Shown piece by piece: positions 1-8,975 of a DNA stretch of 49,830 bases. The position numbers and the translations under genes are program-made. Position 1 is the first letter of the stretch, and each line of letters begins with the position of its first letter. The notes under the pieces were generated by a model. It was not told the DNA's origin. It was given only the letters and a program-made list of their open reading frames with translations, and ran no database searches. Source of the DNA: an uncultured Eubacterium sp. (GTDB taxonomy: Bacteria > Bacillota > Clostridia > Lachnospirales > Lachnospiraceae). The stretch covers positions 1 through 49,830 of the forward strand of contig CAJUTR010000021.1 in assembly GCA_910589665.1 (NCBI GenBank), written 5' to 3'.

Positions 1-3
1 ACT

Positions 4-55
4 ATCATACAGGTTTGCTCCGGTTTTGTATAGGTACGCACTATCTACCGTTTAC
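4..55. repeat. Terminal inverted repeat, left copy (52 bp)
   Basis: These 52 bases are identical to the reverse complement of positions 49779-49830, and the match ends abruptly at position 55/56. Read outward on the minus strand, the repeat ends in a CGGAG motif, nine bases, then ATG (8-6), so it could supply a ribosome site and start codon to a gene beyond the edge. No recombinase gene is visible. It could be an inversion site, a shared 5' region of several genes, or simply the repeat at which assembly stopped. Confidence 0.9.
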
Positions 56-133
56 TTTCTTTTTTGCCTCCTTTCCTAATGAAATAGAACAGCCACTCCT
101 TTGTGGGAATGGCTATGTACTGAATTTAGGGCA

Positions 134-179
134 ATAAAAAAAGCCGATTGATTCTCGTTTTTTGAAAACCAATCAGCTT
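134..179 (-). terminator. Rho-independent terminator of the rnlAB operon
   Basis: A 16-bp stem with a few G-U pairs (164-179 with 141-156) and a 7-base loop is followed on the minus strand by seven U. It lies 17 bases past the stop of the last gene. Confidence 0.9.
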
Positions 180-195
180 TTCAGCTATTTGACTT

Positions 196-546
196 TTACA
201 CATTCAATATTTCCTTTTTTCTTATTGTCGGTAACATTGAATTTATTACAATTTCCCTATTTTCTTTTAAATACATATTTGCTACATTCACTATATCATC
301 ATTTGGAACAATATACTCACTGGTATTCCACAACACTTTACCCGAAGTACTTATATCATACACAACGAATCTATACTGATTAACTCCACATTTTAACGCC
401 AAATCTACAATAATCTTTCTCTTGCTTTCTTCTGGAGGAAACGAAATTTCTACTAAACATTTTTTTAACGAAATTTCATAATCTAATATAGTAACCATAC
501 CAATGTATGTATTATCTGTCATATGATGCATTATCAATTTTTTCAT
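196..546 (-). CDS. rnlB: RnlB-like antitoxin (predicted)
   Basis: This 116-residue soluble protein is the second gene of a two-gene operon, 41 bases behind the RNase HI-RnlA fusion, with its own strong site (AAAGGAGG) before the ATG. Its length matches E. coli RnlB (about 123 residues). The middle part (an aliphatic run with DLAL, then QYRFVVYD, then an acidic VPNDD segment and an LKENRE helix) resembles RnlB as I remember it. In E. coli, RnlB binds RnlA and blocks its RNase activity. The family call rests mostly on context and a weak resemblance, so a structure or profile comparison is needed. Confidence 0.6.
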   Translation of the reverse strand: MKKLIMHHMTDNTYIGMVTILDYEISLKKCLVEISFPPEESKRKIIVDLALKCGVNQYRFVVYDISTSGKVLWNTSEYIVPNDDIVNVANMYLKENREIVINSMLPTIRKKEILNV

Positions 547-587
547 TTTCTTTCCTCCTTTCCAGTTATATTATATGTTTTATGACA

Positions 588-2093
588 CTAAAAGAACATA
601 TAATATTCATCTACCATTTCTAAACCATCCATTATTATCTCCCTTGCATATGCACAATCTGTAATTACAGCAGTATCCTCGTCACTTGCAGACCAGTGAG
701 AATATGGATGACGTACACTATTGTATCTGGTATAAAGCCTGTTTAGATAATCCAACTGCTCTGTATCTAGCTTTCCCGTTTCGTTCCTATTACATTCATA
801 CATACCAACATGATTTTTTGAAAAATATGAAAATTTATTAGTTCCGCTATCAGTTTCTGTATCTAATCCCATAGCATCTCCTAATATTCTATGCAAGTAA
901 AATTCATATGCCCTAAAAACAGGCGTCACTAAACATGTATAATCGGGCATATACCCCGTCAACATAGTATTGTATACCGCTGATAATAAATTAGCATAAT
1001 GCTTTTCGCCCTCTTTTCTATAATGTGGTATAAGTTGCTCAAACTTATTTTCCACCTCTGTTTTCGTTATTGTCATAGCATGATAACTGTTTAATGTTTC
1101 AATTACACTTTGACCTGTTCGTAATAATTCTATAGCAGTTGCAATTACTTTTTGGAAAAGCACTGTCTGCTTTCCCTGCACATATGATTTAGAATTTGAA
1201 TAACAATTAACCACTACCTTGTTATTAGACTGAAGAATTGTTATCTTATTTCTTGACCCCATATTCTCTGTTTTCAAATTAATTTCTGGTATATCTTCTT
1301 TAGATAAATTCTTATTTTCTTCATTGATACATTCAACAATCGCCCTCCAATCATCCAATCCATAACCTACAAAATATACAGATCCATCATTATAAGTTTT
1401 ATACCCTTTAGCTAACAACGCACTTTTAGCCAATGCATCAACCTCTTCATTCAGTTCAATTCCCGAATGTGCTAAGACTTTTATAAATTCTATGTCTATG
1501 CTTTGCCTTTTTTGCTGAATAAATGAAACATATTTTTTTGTTAGTTCTTTCTTTGCCCTCCACTCTCCTGTTGCCCACTTTTCTATACCTTCATAATCAT
1601 AAAAAACTGTCAGCTTTTTCTTTTTATATGTGATAGACCAATTTACCGCTTCTTTCACACCCTCAAGTTCTGCTGCAACATTTCTTAAAGCAATAAAATC
1701 CTCCCCTAAATTTTTTGTAAATGCTTTGTAAAGAGTATCTCTATTTCCACCAAAACTAATAAGAATCGCTCCAAATGCAGATTTTTCTTCCTCCACATTA
1801 TAACTACCATCAACAAAGGCGATAACTTCATCTTCTTCCAACGAATTTATTCTATCATTTACCATTGAATTAAAATCTTCCGTTGAAACTACATTTTCTG
1901 TCGAAGTTCCATTATCTGAATCAGGCTTTTTAATACTATCATCCAGCAGAAATCTTTCCGCTTCGCTCAATGTGGCATAAGACTTATAAACTGCACCTGA
2001 GAATCCTTTTACCTGTTCTTCACATTCACTCCATGTACTATATATGCCCGGTACCTTTCCTACTTTAACCGCATAAAACTTCTTTTTTGCCAT
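588..2093 (-). CDS. rnlA: RNase HI-RnlA fusion toxin (predicted)
   Basis: A 501-residue protein in three parts. Residues 4-50 (FYAVKVGKVPGIYSTW) form the viroplasmin-like N-terminal domain that many RNases HI carry for hybrid binding. Residues 90-230 are RNase HI with a complete acidic set, D95, E142, D166 and D219, plus H209. Residues 280-501 resemble the Dmd-binding/HEPN part of the RnlA (RNase LS) toxin, with an Rx4H motif R461-H466 (RHPYSH), the spacing known for RnlA. In E. coli, RNase HI is a separate protein that stimulates RnlA, so the fusion makes functional sense. RnlA degrades mRNA and restricts T4 phage lacking Dmd. The RnlB-like gene follows. Start: ATG behind GAAGGGAGC; promoter at 2129-2157. 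Confidence 0.78.
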   Translation of the reverse strand: MAKKKFYAVKVGKVPGIYSTWSECEEQVKGFSGAVYKSYATLSEAERFLLDDSIKKPDSDNGTSTENVVSTEDFNSMVNDRINSLEEDEVIAFVDGSYNVEEEKSAFGAILISFGGNRDTLYKAFTKNLGEDFIALRNVAAELEGVKEAVNWSITYKKKKLTVFYDYEGIEKWATGEWRAKKELTKKYVSFIQQKRQSIDIEFIKVLAHSGIELNEEVDALAKSALLAKGYKTYNDGSVYFVGYGLDDWRAIVECINEENKNLSKEDIPEINLKTENMGSRNKITILQSNNKVVVNCYSNSKSYVQGKQTVLFQKVIATAIELLRTGQSVIETLNSYHAMTITKTEVENKFEQLIPHYRKEGEKHYANLLSAVYNTMLTGYMPDYTCLVTPVFRAYEFYLHRILGDAMGLDTETDSGTNKFSYFSKNHVGMYECNRNETGKLDTEQLDYLNRLYTRYNSVRHPYSHWSASDEDTAVITDCAYAREIIMDGLEMVDEYYMFF

Positions 2094-2128
2094 AAAAAAC
2101 GCTCCCTTCTATAAAAAGTTGATTTATA

Positions 2129-2157
2129 ATTATATCAAATACTGATACAATATACAA
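2129..2157 (-). promoter_or_regulatory. Promoter of the rnlAB operon
   Basis: On the minus strand TTGTAT, a 17-base spacer and TATAAT stand about 36 bases before the toxin start. The rest of 2158-2393 is AT-rich and I see no gene in it. Confidence 0.75.
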
Positions 2158-2393
2158 GCTTTTTTAAAATTTTCTCCATTTTTTTTACTGTTTCTATTCC
2201 AACTACAATAAAATTTCTATGCCAAATTACATTACTCTTATAGCGTTATCTGGTACATTACACGAATTCAGGTCACAAACTCCCCCCATCCACCTAATGC
2301 TATTTAGTTGATAATCCCCTATCTTGTCCACAAAATGCGGTATAAACAGCACCAAAAATCACTAAATAATGTGCTTATATCTCTCTCCACAGA

Positions 2394-2666
2394 TTAGGAG
2401 ACGAAAAACTCCACGGCGTTATTCGGGAAAAATTCTTTGAACTCTCCGTATAACTGGGCTGCCAGCGTTTTATTATGCGCGATCACAAGCGTCGGTTTAT
2501 TTAATTGCTGGATAACATTAGCCATCGTAAACGTTTTGCCGGAACCGGTGACACCGAGAAGAGTCTGAAACTGGTTGCCTTCCTGAAACCCATCAACGAG
2601 GGCTTTTATCGCCTCCGGCTGGTCGCCGGTGGGTGCGTATTGTGATACTAATTCAAAATGATCCAT
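2394..2666 (-). pseudogene. uvrB: uvrB 5' fragment
   Basis: The first 90 residues of UvrB, the helicase subunit of the UvrABC excision nuclease: MDHFELVSQY, GDQPEAI, Walker A GVTGSGKT, and the ALVIAHNKT-type block ending at EFFVS. A full UvrB has about 660 residues and continues with a YYDYYQPEAYVP-type block. Here a TAA follows directly and homology stops at 2394, where the sequence turns AT-rich. The ATG at 2666 is preceded by AAAGGGA. The fragment keeps the ATP-binding loop but no other helicase motif, so it should be inactive. It marks a recombination or insertion boundary; whether an intact uvrB exists elsewhere cannot be seen here. Confidence 0.9.
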
Positions 2667-2741
2667 GATACGATCCCTTTCTATAACTATGGACAACTGC
2701 TCTTTCGTTTTGCAACGCTATACATAGTATACCACGAAACC

Positions 2742-2781
2742 CAAAAAAAGTACAGAACAAATCGAATATTTGTTCTGTACT
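2742..2781 (-). terminator. Terminator, perfect 14-bp stem
   Basis: AGTACAGAACAAAT pairs perfectly with 2768-2781 around a 5-base loop. On the minus strand seven U follow. It would end transcripts coming from 2815-3607. Confidence 0.9.
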
Positions 2782-2814
2782 TTCTCCCTTCCACGTAGCC
2801 GTACCTCTTTTTTA

Positions 2815-2955
2815 CTACTCTATCATGTTTTTATACCATGTCGCATAAAACACTGCTTTTTTCTGGCCAGGTTCAACCTCAGTCCTAGAATCGTACATCC
2901 TTTTACTCCAACCCATAAACACATAGCCTTTTCTTTTTACACGATCTAGAAGATT
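2815..2955 (-). pseudogene. C-terminal remnant of a List-Bact (Flg_new) repeat protein
   Basis: In the frame overlapping the end of the next gene there are 46 codons without a proper start, reading VKRKGYVFMGWSKRMYDS and then KKAVFYATWYKN before TAG. KGYxFxGW followed by YAxW is the signature of the Listeria-Bacteroides (InlB B-type) repeat common in secreted clostridial proteins. The rest of the parent gene is absent, so this is a 3' stump in the same patch of debris as the uvrB stump. The terminator at 2742-2781 was probably its own. Confidence 0.65.
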
Positions 2956-3607
2956 TCACATGATGATCGAGGCCTATTCTTGCTCTAATGTCCCCATTTT
3001 TTTGAGTATGATCTTTTGACTTGTCTCTTAATTCTTTAATAGTATTCTCTGTAATTCTTAAAAAAGATATATCATTATCCTTTTCTATCACCTTTTTGGA
3101 TTCTTCAATCAGCAATTTATCATCTGAAATATATTTTACTTTTTTTCGTTTTTTCCCATAGGTCTTTGAAATACCAGCAAAATCATTGTTCCACAATTCT
3201 TGAATTTCCAAATTATCATTAACTTCTAAATAATAGTAATGTTCCAAACCTCCGCTAACAAAATAGCAAAAGATACCAGAATACTGCTTATTTTCAGATA
3301 TTAAATACCTTATCGTACCAGTATAAAATTCATGTTCTCCCATATTGATCAATTCCCCTGTATCAAAAGTGTAAATCTGCAGGCATGTTCCATGCACACA
3401 TATAATCAATTCAGGAACTCCATAATTATTTATATCCTTAACCATAAAAGACAGGGGCTTTATAGAAGCATTTTGTTTTTCCAGTAAAATATTAGCATAT
3501 TCGTCACGCCATATTTCATTATGTTCTTTTCTTTCCATATCTGTCCCATTGTTTCCACGCCCACAAAAACAAATCGCAGAAACTAGCATGATAAAAAATA
3601 TTTTCAT
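2903..3607 (-). CDS. Secreted hypothetical protein (possibly lipid-anchored)
   Basis: A 234-residue protein. The start at 3607 is chosen because MKIFFIMLVSAICFCG is a short signal peptide and AGAAAGG precedes it; an upstream in-frame start at 3658 has no such signal. A cysteine follows the hydrophobic stretch, but the lipobox is poor. The segment MVKDINNYGVPELIICV resembles the 'D-N-G-PELII' opening of secreted clostridial proteins that report a stored value. Family unknown to me. The last 20 or so codons are lysine-rich, lie over the List-Bact remnant in another frame, and may be out-of-place sequence added when the junction formed. Confidence 0.6.
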   Translation of the reverse strand: MKIFFIMLVSAICFCGRGNNGTDMERKEHNEIWRDEYANILLEKQNASIKPLSFMVKDINNYGVPELIICVHGTCLQIYTFDTGELINMGEHEFYTGTIRYLISENKQYSGIFCYFVSGGLEHYYYLEVNDNLEIQELWNNDFAGISKTYGKKRKKVKYISDDKLLIEESKKVIEKDNDISFLRITENTIKELRDKSKDHTQKNGDIRARIGLDHHVKSSRSCKKKRLCVYGLE

Positions 3608-3685
3608 CTCAAAAAACCTTTCTTCCTTTTTAGATGGTTGCCCATCATAACAAACCACTTCACTTTAAAACTTTTTAAAAACAGA

Positions 3686-3714
3686 TTAACATACGGATTA
3701 ACTTGTGTTATAAT
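3686..3714 (+). promoter_or_regulatory. Promoter for the membrane protein at 3885
   Basis: TTAACA, 17 bases, TATAAT: one mismatch to the housekeeping consensus. The leader to the start codon is about 165 bases and holds no obvious structure. Confidence 0.75.
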
Positions 3715-3884
3715 AAGTTTGCCGAAATACATAACAAAGGAAAACGATCCCATACATCAAGCTTATTATACCACAAAAAAACTAAGAATGTAACCGCAAA
3801 CGATACTAAAATAGTTCCAACCAACAGTTGAATTTCCCAAATACAGCCAATCCGGTGTAAGTTATGGTACGAGGAGAATACAAA

Positions 3885-4448
3885 ATGAATCAGACAGAAA
3901 TCGGAACATTTATTTCCAGTTGCCGCAAAGAAAAAAGGATCCCGCTCCTTTATTCGTCAACACTCTTCATCGCTATTTTGGTGTGCCTTATCTGCAATCT
4001 TGCCATAGACGGCATTGTGTCATGGTCACTCATTCCAGCCAGTGCCATTATTTTTACGTGGGCCATATTTTTCCCTGTGCTCTATTTGAAAAAACGGGGA
4101 ATCATCATAAGTTTCATATCCCTGAGCATGTTTACCCTGCCATTTTTATTCCTGATCAGCCACTTTACAGAAACAAAAGAAGTCTTCACCATTGGCACAG
4201 CAACAGCCGTCCCTTCCATCGTATTTTTGTGGGTCGTGACCGCCATCTTTCACTTTTTGGGAAAGAAAAGGATATCCACTGCAGCAGGGATCTCTTTCCT
4301 GTTATCAATCCCATTTTTGTTCACGATCAATATCATACTGTCAAACATGATCGCTGAACCTTTGCTTGATATTTGGGATATCTTTTCCGCGCTTCTCCTA
4401 CTGACAGCGGCCGGTATTTCCTTCCTGCTACAAAAAAAGAACTCATAA
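3885..4448 (+). CDS. Membrane protein with a truncated XRE-type HTH start
   Basis: 187 residues. The start is the ATG at 3885, eight bases behind GAGGAG. The first 17 residues (MNQTEIGTFISSCRKEK) are the usual opening of helix 1 of clostridial XRE repressors, but the rest of the HTH is missing and the chain runs straight into about five membrane segments (near residues 25-45, 48-70, 77-95, 110-130, 135-180). The known architecture is XRE domain plus a C-terminal membrane domain, so an in-frame deletion of the DNA-binding part is likely. The protein may still insert in the membrane but should not bind DNA. Confidence 0.65.
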   Translation: MNQTEIGTFISSCRKEKRIPLLYSSTLFIAILVCLICNLAIDGIVSWSLIPASAIIFTWAIFFPVLYLKKRGIIISFISLSMFTLPFLFLISHFTETKEVFTIGTATAVPSIVFLWVVTAIFHFLGKKRISTAAGISFLLSIPFLFTINIILSNMIAEPLLDIWDIFSALLLLTAAGISFLLQKKNS

Positions 4449-4463
4449 CCTTTCGTGATCTTA

Positions 4464-4492
4464 AAACAAAAACGGAGCAGTTTCCTGCTCCG
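4464..4492 (-). terminator. Terminator behind the beta-galactosidase remnant
   Basis: CGGAGCAG-TTTC-CTGCTCCG forms an 8-bp stem. On the minus strand it is followed by TTTTTGTTTT. On the plus strand there is no U-run, so it serves the minus-strand remnant rather than the membrane gene. Confidence 0.85.
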
Positions 4493-4519
4493 CTCCTGCC
4501 GGCACCCCTGCCCCCCTTT

Positions 4520-7460
4520 TCATTGAGCAGGGTGCTCCGTTTTTCTTCGCTTTCGAATACGATTTCGCACCGGAATCCGCGCTGACCTTTTCCATGTGAG
4601 GAAGATCGCCTTCCCCGATTTTTTTACCGAACGGATCACCAGTTTTTTCGGTTTTGTCGCCGTATCAAGCTGTTTTGAAACAGCCGCCTGGTTCGTACAG
4701 GCCACGACATATTTGTAATGCCTGCCCGGCTTACACTTTTTATCCGTAAAGCCTGGTGTTTTTATATTGCTCTTCTGTGTGATCCACTTCTTTTTCGACC
4801 GATCGTAGCGCCTCACCTCATAGACGGCTCCGCTCATGCTATCCCACGTCAGCGTGATGGATTTTGTTTCATTCTTCACCGCTCTCAGGCCGGTTACTTC
4901 CGATGCCTTCGGCGCGGACGTAGGCGTTTTGGCAGAATCGGATGGCCCTGGCGCGGACGGCTTGTTTGGATCGTTCGGCACCGTTCCCGGATCAGTATTG
5001 CCCGGCTCCTCCGCCGGCTTTACGGCAAAGACTATACAGCCCGCCGTCGGTCTCAGCTTTGATCGCCGTCTCTCCAAGTGCACCCGGGTTCAGCTCACAT
5101 TCCGAACCATTCATCCGAACCGATACGATGCTCTCATCCTGCGACGCGACCGAAAGGGAAGCACCATGATAGTTCCTCGGCGCGACAGATACCTTCACCG
5201 TCTTAGACGGCCCTTCCTTCTGCAGCGTCATTTTCTGCTTTGAAAAATGCACCAGCGCGGGCTTGCAGGCAAACTCATACCACAGTTTGGCCGACTCATC
5301 GGACGGCAGTACGGCCGGTTTGGCGCTGACGCCCAAGTCGTACTCGCGCTGTCCCCGCAGTTCCTCTTCGGTCAGCACACGGTTATACACGCGGACAGAC
5401 GCGTAACTGTTATCCCCGCGGCGATCCGTCTGTGCGTCATGCCCGATACCGAACGGATACGACGAACCGGAAACCGTCCCCACACCTGTCGTCTTCCCCT
5501 CAATACGTCCATCGACGGCGATCATCAGCGTTCCGCCGTCATCCGGGGAATACATCGCTGCCACATGGTGCCATCCATCCAGATAGAGGCCGGTCGACTC
5601 ACACGTCTTCCATTCCGTCCCGTTATGGATAAAGAAATACAGGCTGGAAGCGGTTCCCCGGAATCCCATCGTCTGATCGCCCTTTCCGAAGATCATATTC
5701 ATCTCATCGTAACTATTGTTCATGTTTGCATACGCTTCCATCGTAAAGGCCTGGCTGCCCTGAAACTGTTTGTCAAAAACCGTCTTTGCCTTCTCGGAAT
5801 CCAGGTCAAAATAACCGCGCATGTAGCTGACATTTTCCGTTTCATCATAACCTAACGTATAGTTCGAGTCGCCCGTCATCGAAACGTCGAGCTGATTGCT
5901 GCTCCAGTCTTTCCAGACGATATGCGCCGGATGTTCCGCCATGTCCTGCGCCTCCGTGATCTTCTGTTCGAGGAGCAGGACGACCTCTTCACTCACGAGC
6001 GAACGCTCTTGCTCTGTGAGGACTGTCCCCTCCCCGCCATAAGACGGATCGCCTTCAGATCAAGCAATGCAGCGAGTTGGGAAGGAGAATAGACGATGAT
6101 TTCCTTTACTTCCTTCTCAAATGCCTTGACTGCTGGATTTCCTTCATCGATCTCTACATTCCGGTACGGCCTTGTTAGTTCGGTCAGGTTTTTTCCCTCT
6201 TCGGCCGCATAAGGGATCAGCGTGTACTCATAGCTGTACTCCTGTTTGTTCGGAATGAGGTATTCCGCCAGCATGTCCGGGCCGCAGCTCTTATTTCCGG
6301 CACCCTGCGAGGCCAGATTGACGGACAAGATCGTATCCCGTTCCGGCGTGAGTTCGTACGGGGGCCTGGCCTTCGTCAGATCAGAAACCGTAAAATGCAG
6401 TGCCGAAGTCTCGACATCTTCCCTGCCTGCTACGATGAGAGCCTCCTCCCTCTCCGGATCCGTCACCGTAAACCACTTTGTCCCCGTCAGCGTTCCGGTA
6501 TCCTGGGTGTCCAGGTAAGGATAAAACAGCTTCGAGACCGTGGTCTCATATTTTTTCACTACCGCAAAATGATTGCGGTCGCTCATCAATTCCACCGGCC
6601 CGTTTCCATACCAGCACACGTTTTCATATCCGGCCGGAAGCCGCATATTCGTCCCGATTCTCAAATAATTTCCGAGAGCCGTATCCGTGGCATCGCTCGT
6701 CATCGTGACAGTCACGGCCCCGTTCGCTTCGACTATATACTCCAGTGCCACGCGAAGTCCCGGCTGTTCCGGGAATGAGAGCGCCGTGCGGATCTTCTGA
6801 CGCCCGTCTTTTGTTTCCCCGATCTCATACTCTTTCAACGACTGGTTATTCACCGCAGTCTTCCATTTCTTATCGTGGGAGCTGTCGTTATTGAGCGGCG
6901 CGCGGTAAAAATTCGGCGCCGGGCCTTCCGACATCAGAAGTGTACCGCGGTACGTGTAATCTCGGAGCATACCATCCTGCTTCCCGATGGAAAACGAAAA
7001 GTCCGAACCATTTACTACGATGGAATCGTCCCCGTCACGCACCTCCACACTACCTTCGGCCGGCTGGTAATGAGCCTGTTGAAGTGTCTCCGGCGGCAAA
7101 AACTGCTCCTGTGCCATGACGTGGCCCGCTTTTGCATATAACGTATCGGTTTTCTGACGCACTTCCAGTGTCAGATAATATTCCTCCCCCGCCTTCCTCC
7201 CGTCCGGTAGCTCCTCGATGAACGGAATGTAAAAATCCGCTTCTTCCCTCAGTTTTACGTCTACTTTCTCCGTTCCAGACGCGAGTAACGTATCGTCTTC
7301 ACTTACACGCCAAACCAGTTCATACCGGTTCAGATCATCAAACGAGGATTCATTGTACACATGTACATTTCCCCGTATTGCTGGCGGTAAACCAGAAATT
7401 CTGGTATATATACTTGACTTCATACAATTCTGGCTGGACATCGCGGGCACAAAGCACTAA
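4520..7460 (-). pseudogene. GH2 beta-galactosidase, C-terminal half, frameshifted
   Basis: Read on the minus strand from 7460: VQPELYEVKYIYQNFWF and VHVYNESSFDDLNRYELVW (late GH2 domains), then the beta-galactosidase small-chain domain (APNFYRAPLNND, NYLRIGTNMRLP, WYGNGPVE), a LamG-like concanavalin domain (WHHVAAMYSP, VRVYNRVLTEEEL), an Ig-like segment, a Pro/Ser/Thr linker and a fibronectin III domain. Frame changes are needed near 7400, 6040 (a G-rich run), 5035 and 4560. The N-terminal part with both catalytic glutamates is gone; homology starts roughly where E. coli LacZ residue 600 would be. At 7460/7461 it abuts an AraC fragment on the other strand. The enzyme is dead; it was once a large secreted or cell-bound galactosidase. 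Confidence 0.88.
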
Positions 7461-7730
7461 TTTTCGAGCTATGATATCGAAAAGAAATTCGCCTGCAACT
7501 TTGACTATATCAACCGCATTTTCAAAAAAGAGACCGGACAGACGATCTTTTCCTATCTGACAGCCGTCCGCATATCGCAGGCAAAAACACTATTAGCCAC
7601 CGGAAACCTGCCCGTCACCTCCGTCGCGCTGCACGTCGGTTACGAGGATATCTACTATTTTTCCAATGTATTTAAGAAAAACACGGGATTATCTCCCACC
7701 CAGTACCGCAAAATGATCTTACAAAACTAA
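7461..7730 (+). pseudogene. AraC-family regulator, C-terminal HTH fragment
   Basis: A 90-codon open stretch without a start encodes the double helix-turn-helix of AraC proteins: DYINRIFKKETGQTIFSYL, then RISQAKTLL, VTSVALHVGYEDIYYFSNVF and GLSPTQYRKM. The ligand-binding N-terminus is missing. It joins the beta-galactosidase remnant exactly at its broken 5' end. Such regulators are usually transcribed divergently from the sugar gene they control, so one deletion across the shared promoter removed both N-termini. Confidence 0.88.
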
Positions 7731-7744
7731 CGCCGCACGTCAGG

Positions 7745-8878
7745 TCAGCTTTCTTTTAGTTTCGCCGAGAAGTCAGCCATCGCCTCCGAAATCTTGATTC
7801 TCTGCGGGCATACAGCTTCACAGCTCCTGCAGCCGACACAGGCCGTCGGGTGTTTTTCCTCCGGCACGGCTTGCAGCGCCATCGGCGCGAAAAAACCGCC
7901 CCCTGTAAAACAGTGCTCATTATACAGTTTCAAAAGATCCGGGATATCCAGTCCCTGCGGACAATGGTCGACGCAGTAGCGGCAGGCCGTACACGGAAGC
8001 GTTTTGCCGAGTAGATCCTTTGCCGCCTCCAAAAGCGCTTCCATCTCTTCTTCACGCAGCGGCTCATTCGTCTCGAATGTTTTCACATTATCCGCTACCT
8101 GCTCAAAATTTGACATGCCGGACAAAATGACCGTCACGCCGGGAATCGTCTGCAGAAACCGGAAGGCCCATGCCGGAATCCCCTCGCCGGGACGCAGTTT
8201 CTTCAGCTTCTCCTCGGACTCATCCGGCAGCTTCGCCAGTTTGCCGCCCCGCAGCGGCTCCATCACCCAGATCGGGATATCCCATTCATGTAAAAGCTCC
8301 ACTTTTCCCTTCGCGTCCTGGAATGTCCAGTCAATGTAATTGAGCTGGATCTGGCAGAATTCCATCTGTTTCCCATACGCTTCCAGAAAACGCTTCATGA
8401 TATCATACTCCCCGTGGGCGGAAAAGCCGAGGTGCCGGATACGGCCGTTTTCTTTCTGCCTGCACAGATAATCGAAAATGCCGTATTTCTCATCGAGATA
8501 GGCGTCAATGTTCATCTCACATACGTTGTGGAACAAATAGAAATCAAAATAATCCACGCCGCACTTCTCCAGCTGCTTCTCAAAAATTTCTTCCACCTTA
8601 TCCATATTGGACAGATCATACCCAGGAAATTTAGAAGCCAGACAATAACTGTCACGAGGATATTCGCGAAGCACTTTCCCCATGACGATTTCCGAATTTC
8701 CATTGTGATACCCCCACGCCGTATCGTAATAATTGATGCCGTGCTCCATCGCATAGGCGACCATTTCTGCCGTGCGCGCCTCATCAATCTTTGCATCATC
8801 GCCTTCCATCACCGGAAGACGCATACCACCCATACCGAGGGCGGATAATTGTAACTCCTGAAATTTGTTTTTTACCAT
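7745..8878 (-). CDS. Aldo/keto reductase with two 4Fe-4S sites
   Basis: 377 residues, cytoplasmic. The TIM barrel begins LSALGMGGMRLP and carries the AKR catalytic residues in YYDTAWGYHNGNSE, ASKFP and FHNV. The C-terminus is a ferredoxin-like domain with CTACRYCVDHCP and CVGCRSCEAVCP, so the enzyme belongs to the COG1453 group of predicted Fe-S oxidoreductases found in anaerobes. Substrate unknown. The start at 8878 follows GGAGG by five bases; a further in-frame start upstream lacks AKR homology. It lies 25 bases after the stop of the secreted esterase on the same strand and may be read through from it. Confidence 0.9.
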   Translation of the reverse strand: MVKNKFQELQLSALGMGGMRLPVMEGDDAKIDEARTAEMVAYAMEHGINYYDTAWGYHNGNSEIVMGKVLREYPRDSYCLASKFPGYDLSNMDKVEEIFEKQLEKCGVDYFDFYLFHNVCEMNIDAYLDEKYGIFDYLCRQKENGRIRHLGFSAHGEYDIMKRFLEAYGKQMEFCQIQLNYIDWTFQDAKGKVELLHEWDIPIWVMEPLRGGKLAKLPDESEEKLKKLRPGEGIPAWAFRFLQTIPGVTVILSGMSNFEQVADNVKTFETNEPLREEEMEALLEAAKDLLGKTLPCTACRYCVDHCPQGLDIPDLLKLYNEHCFTGGGFFAPMALQAVPEEKHPTACVGCRSCEAVCPQRIKISEAMADFSAKLKES

Positions 8879-8975
8879 AAAGACCTCCATTTCCAAACGT
8901 TTCCATGCCTTTGCCCTACATACAAGGCGGCCTGAAAAGGCCGCCTGCATGAACTAACTATCATTTCGTTTTACT

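Noticed and set aside
92..116. Hairpin AGCCACTCC...GGAATGGCT near the left end as a terminator
   Set aside because: One mismatch on the plus strand and no U-run on either strand; kept only as a possible structure.
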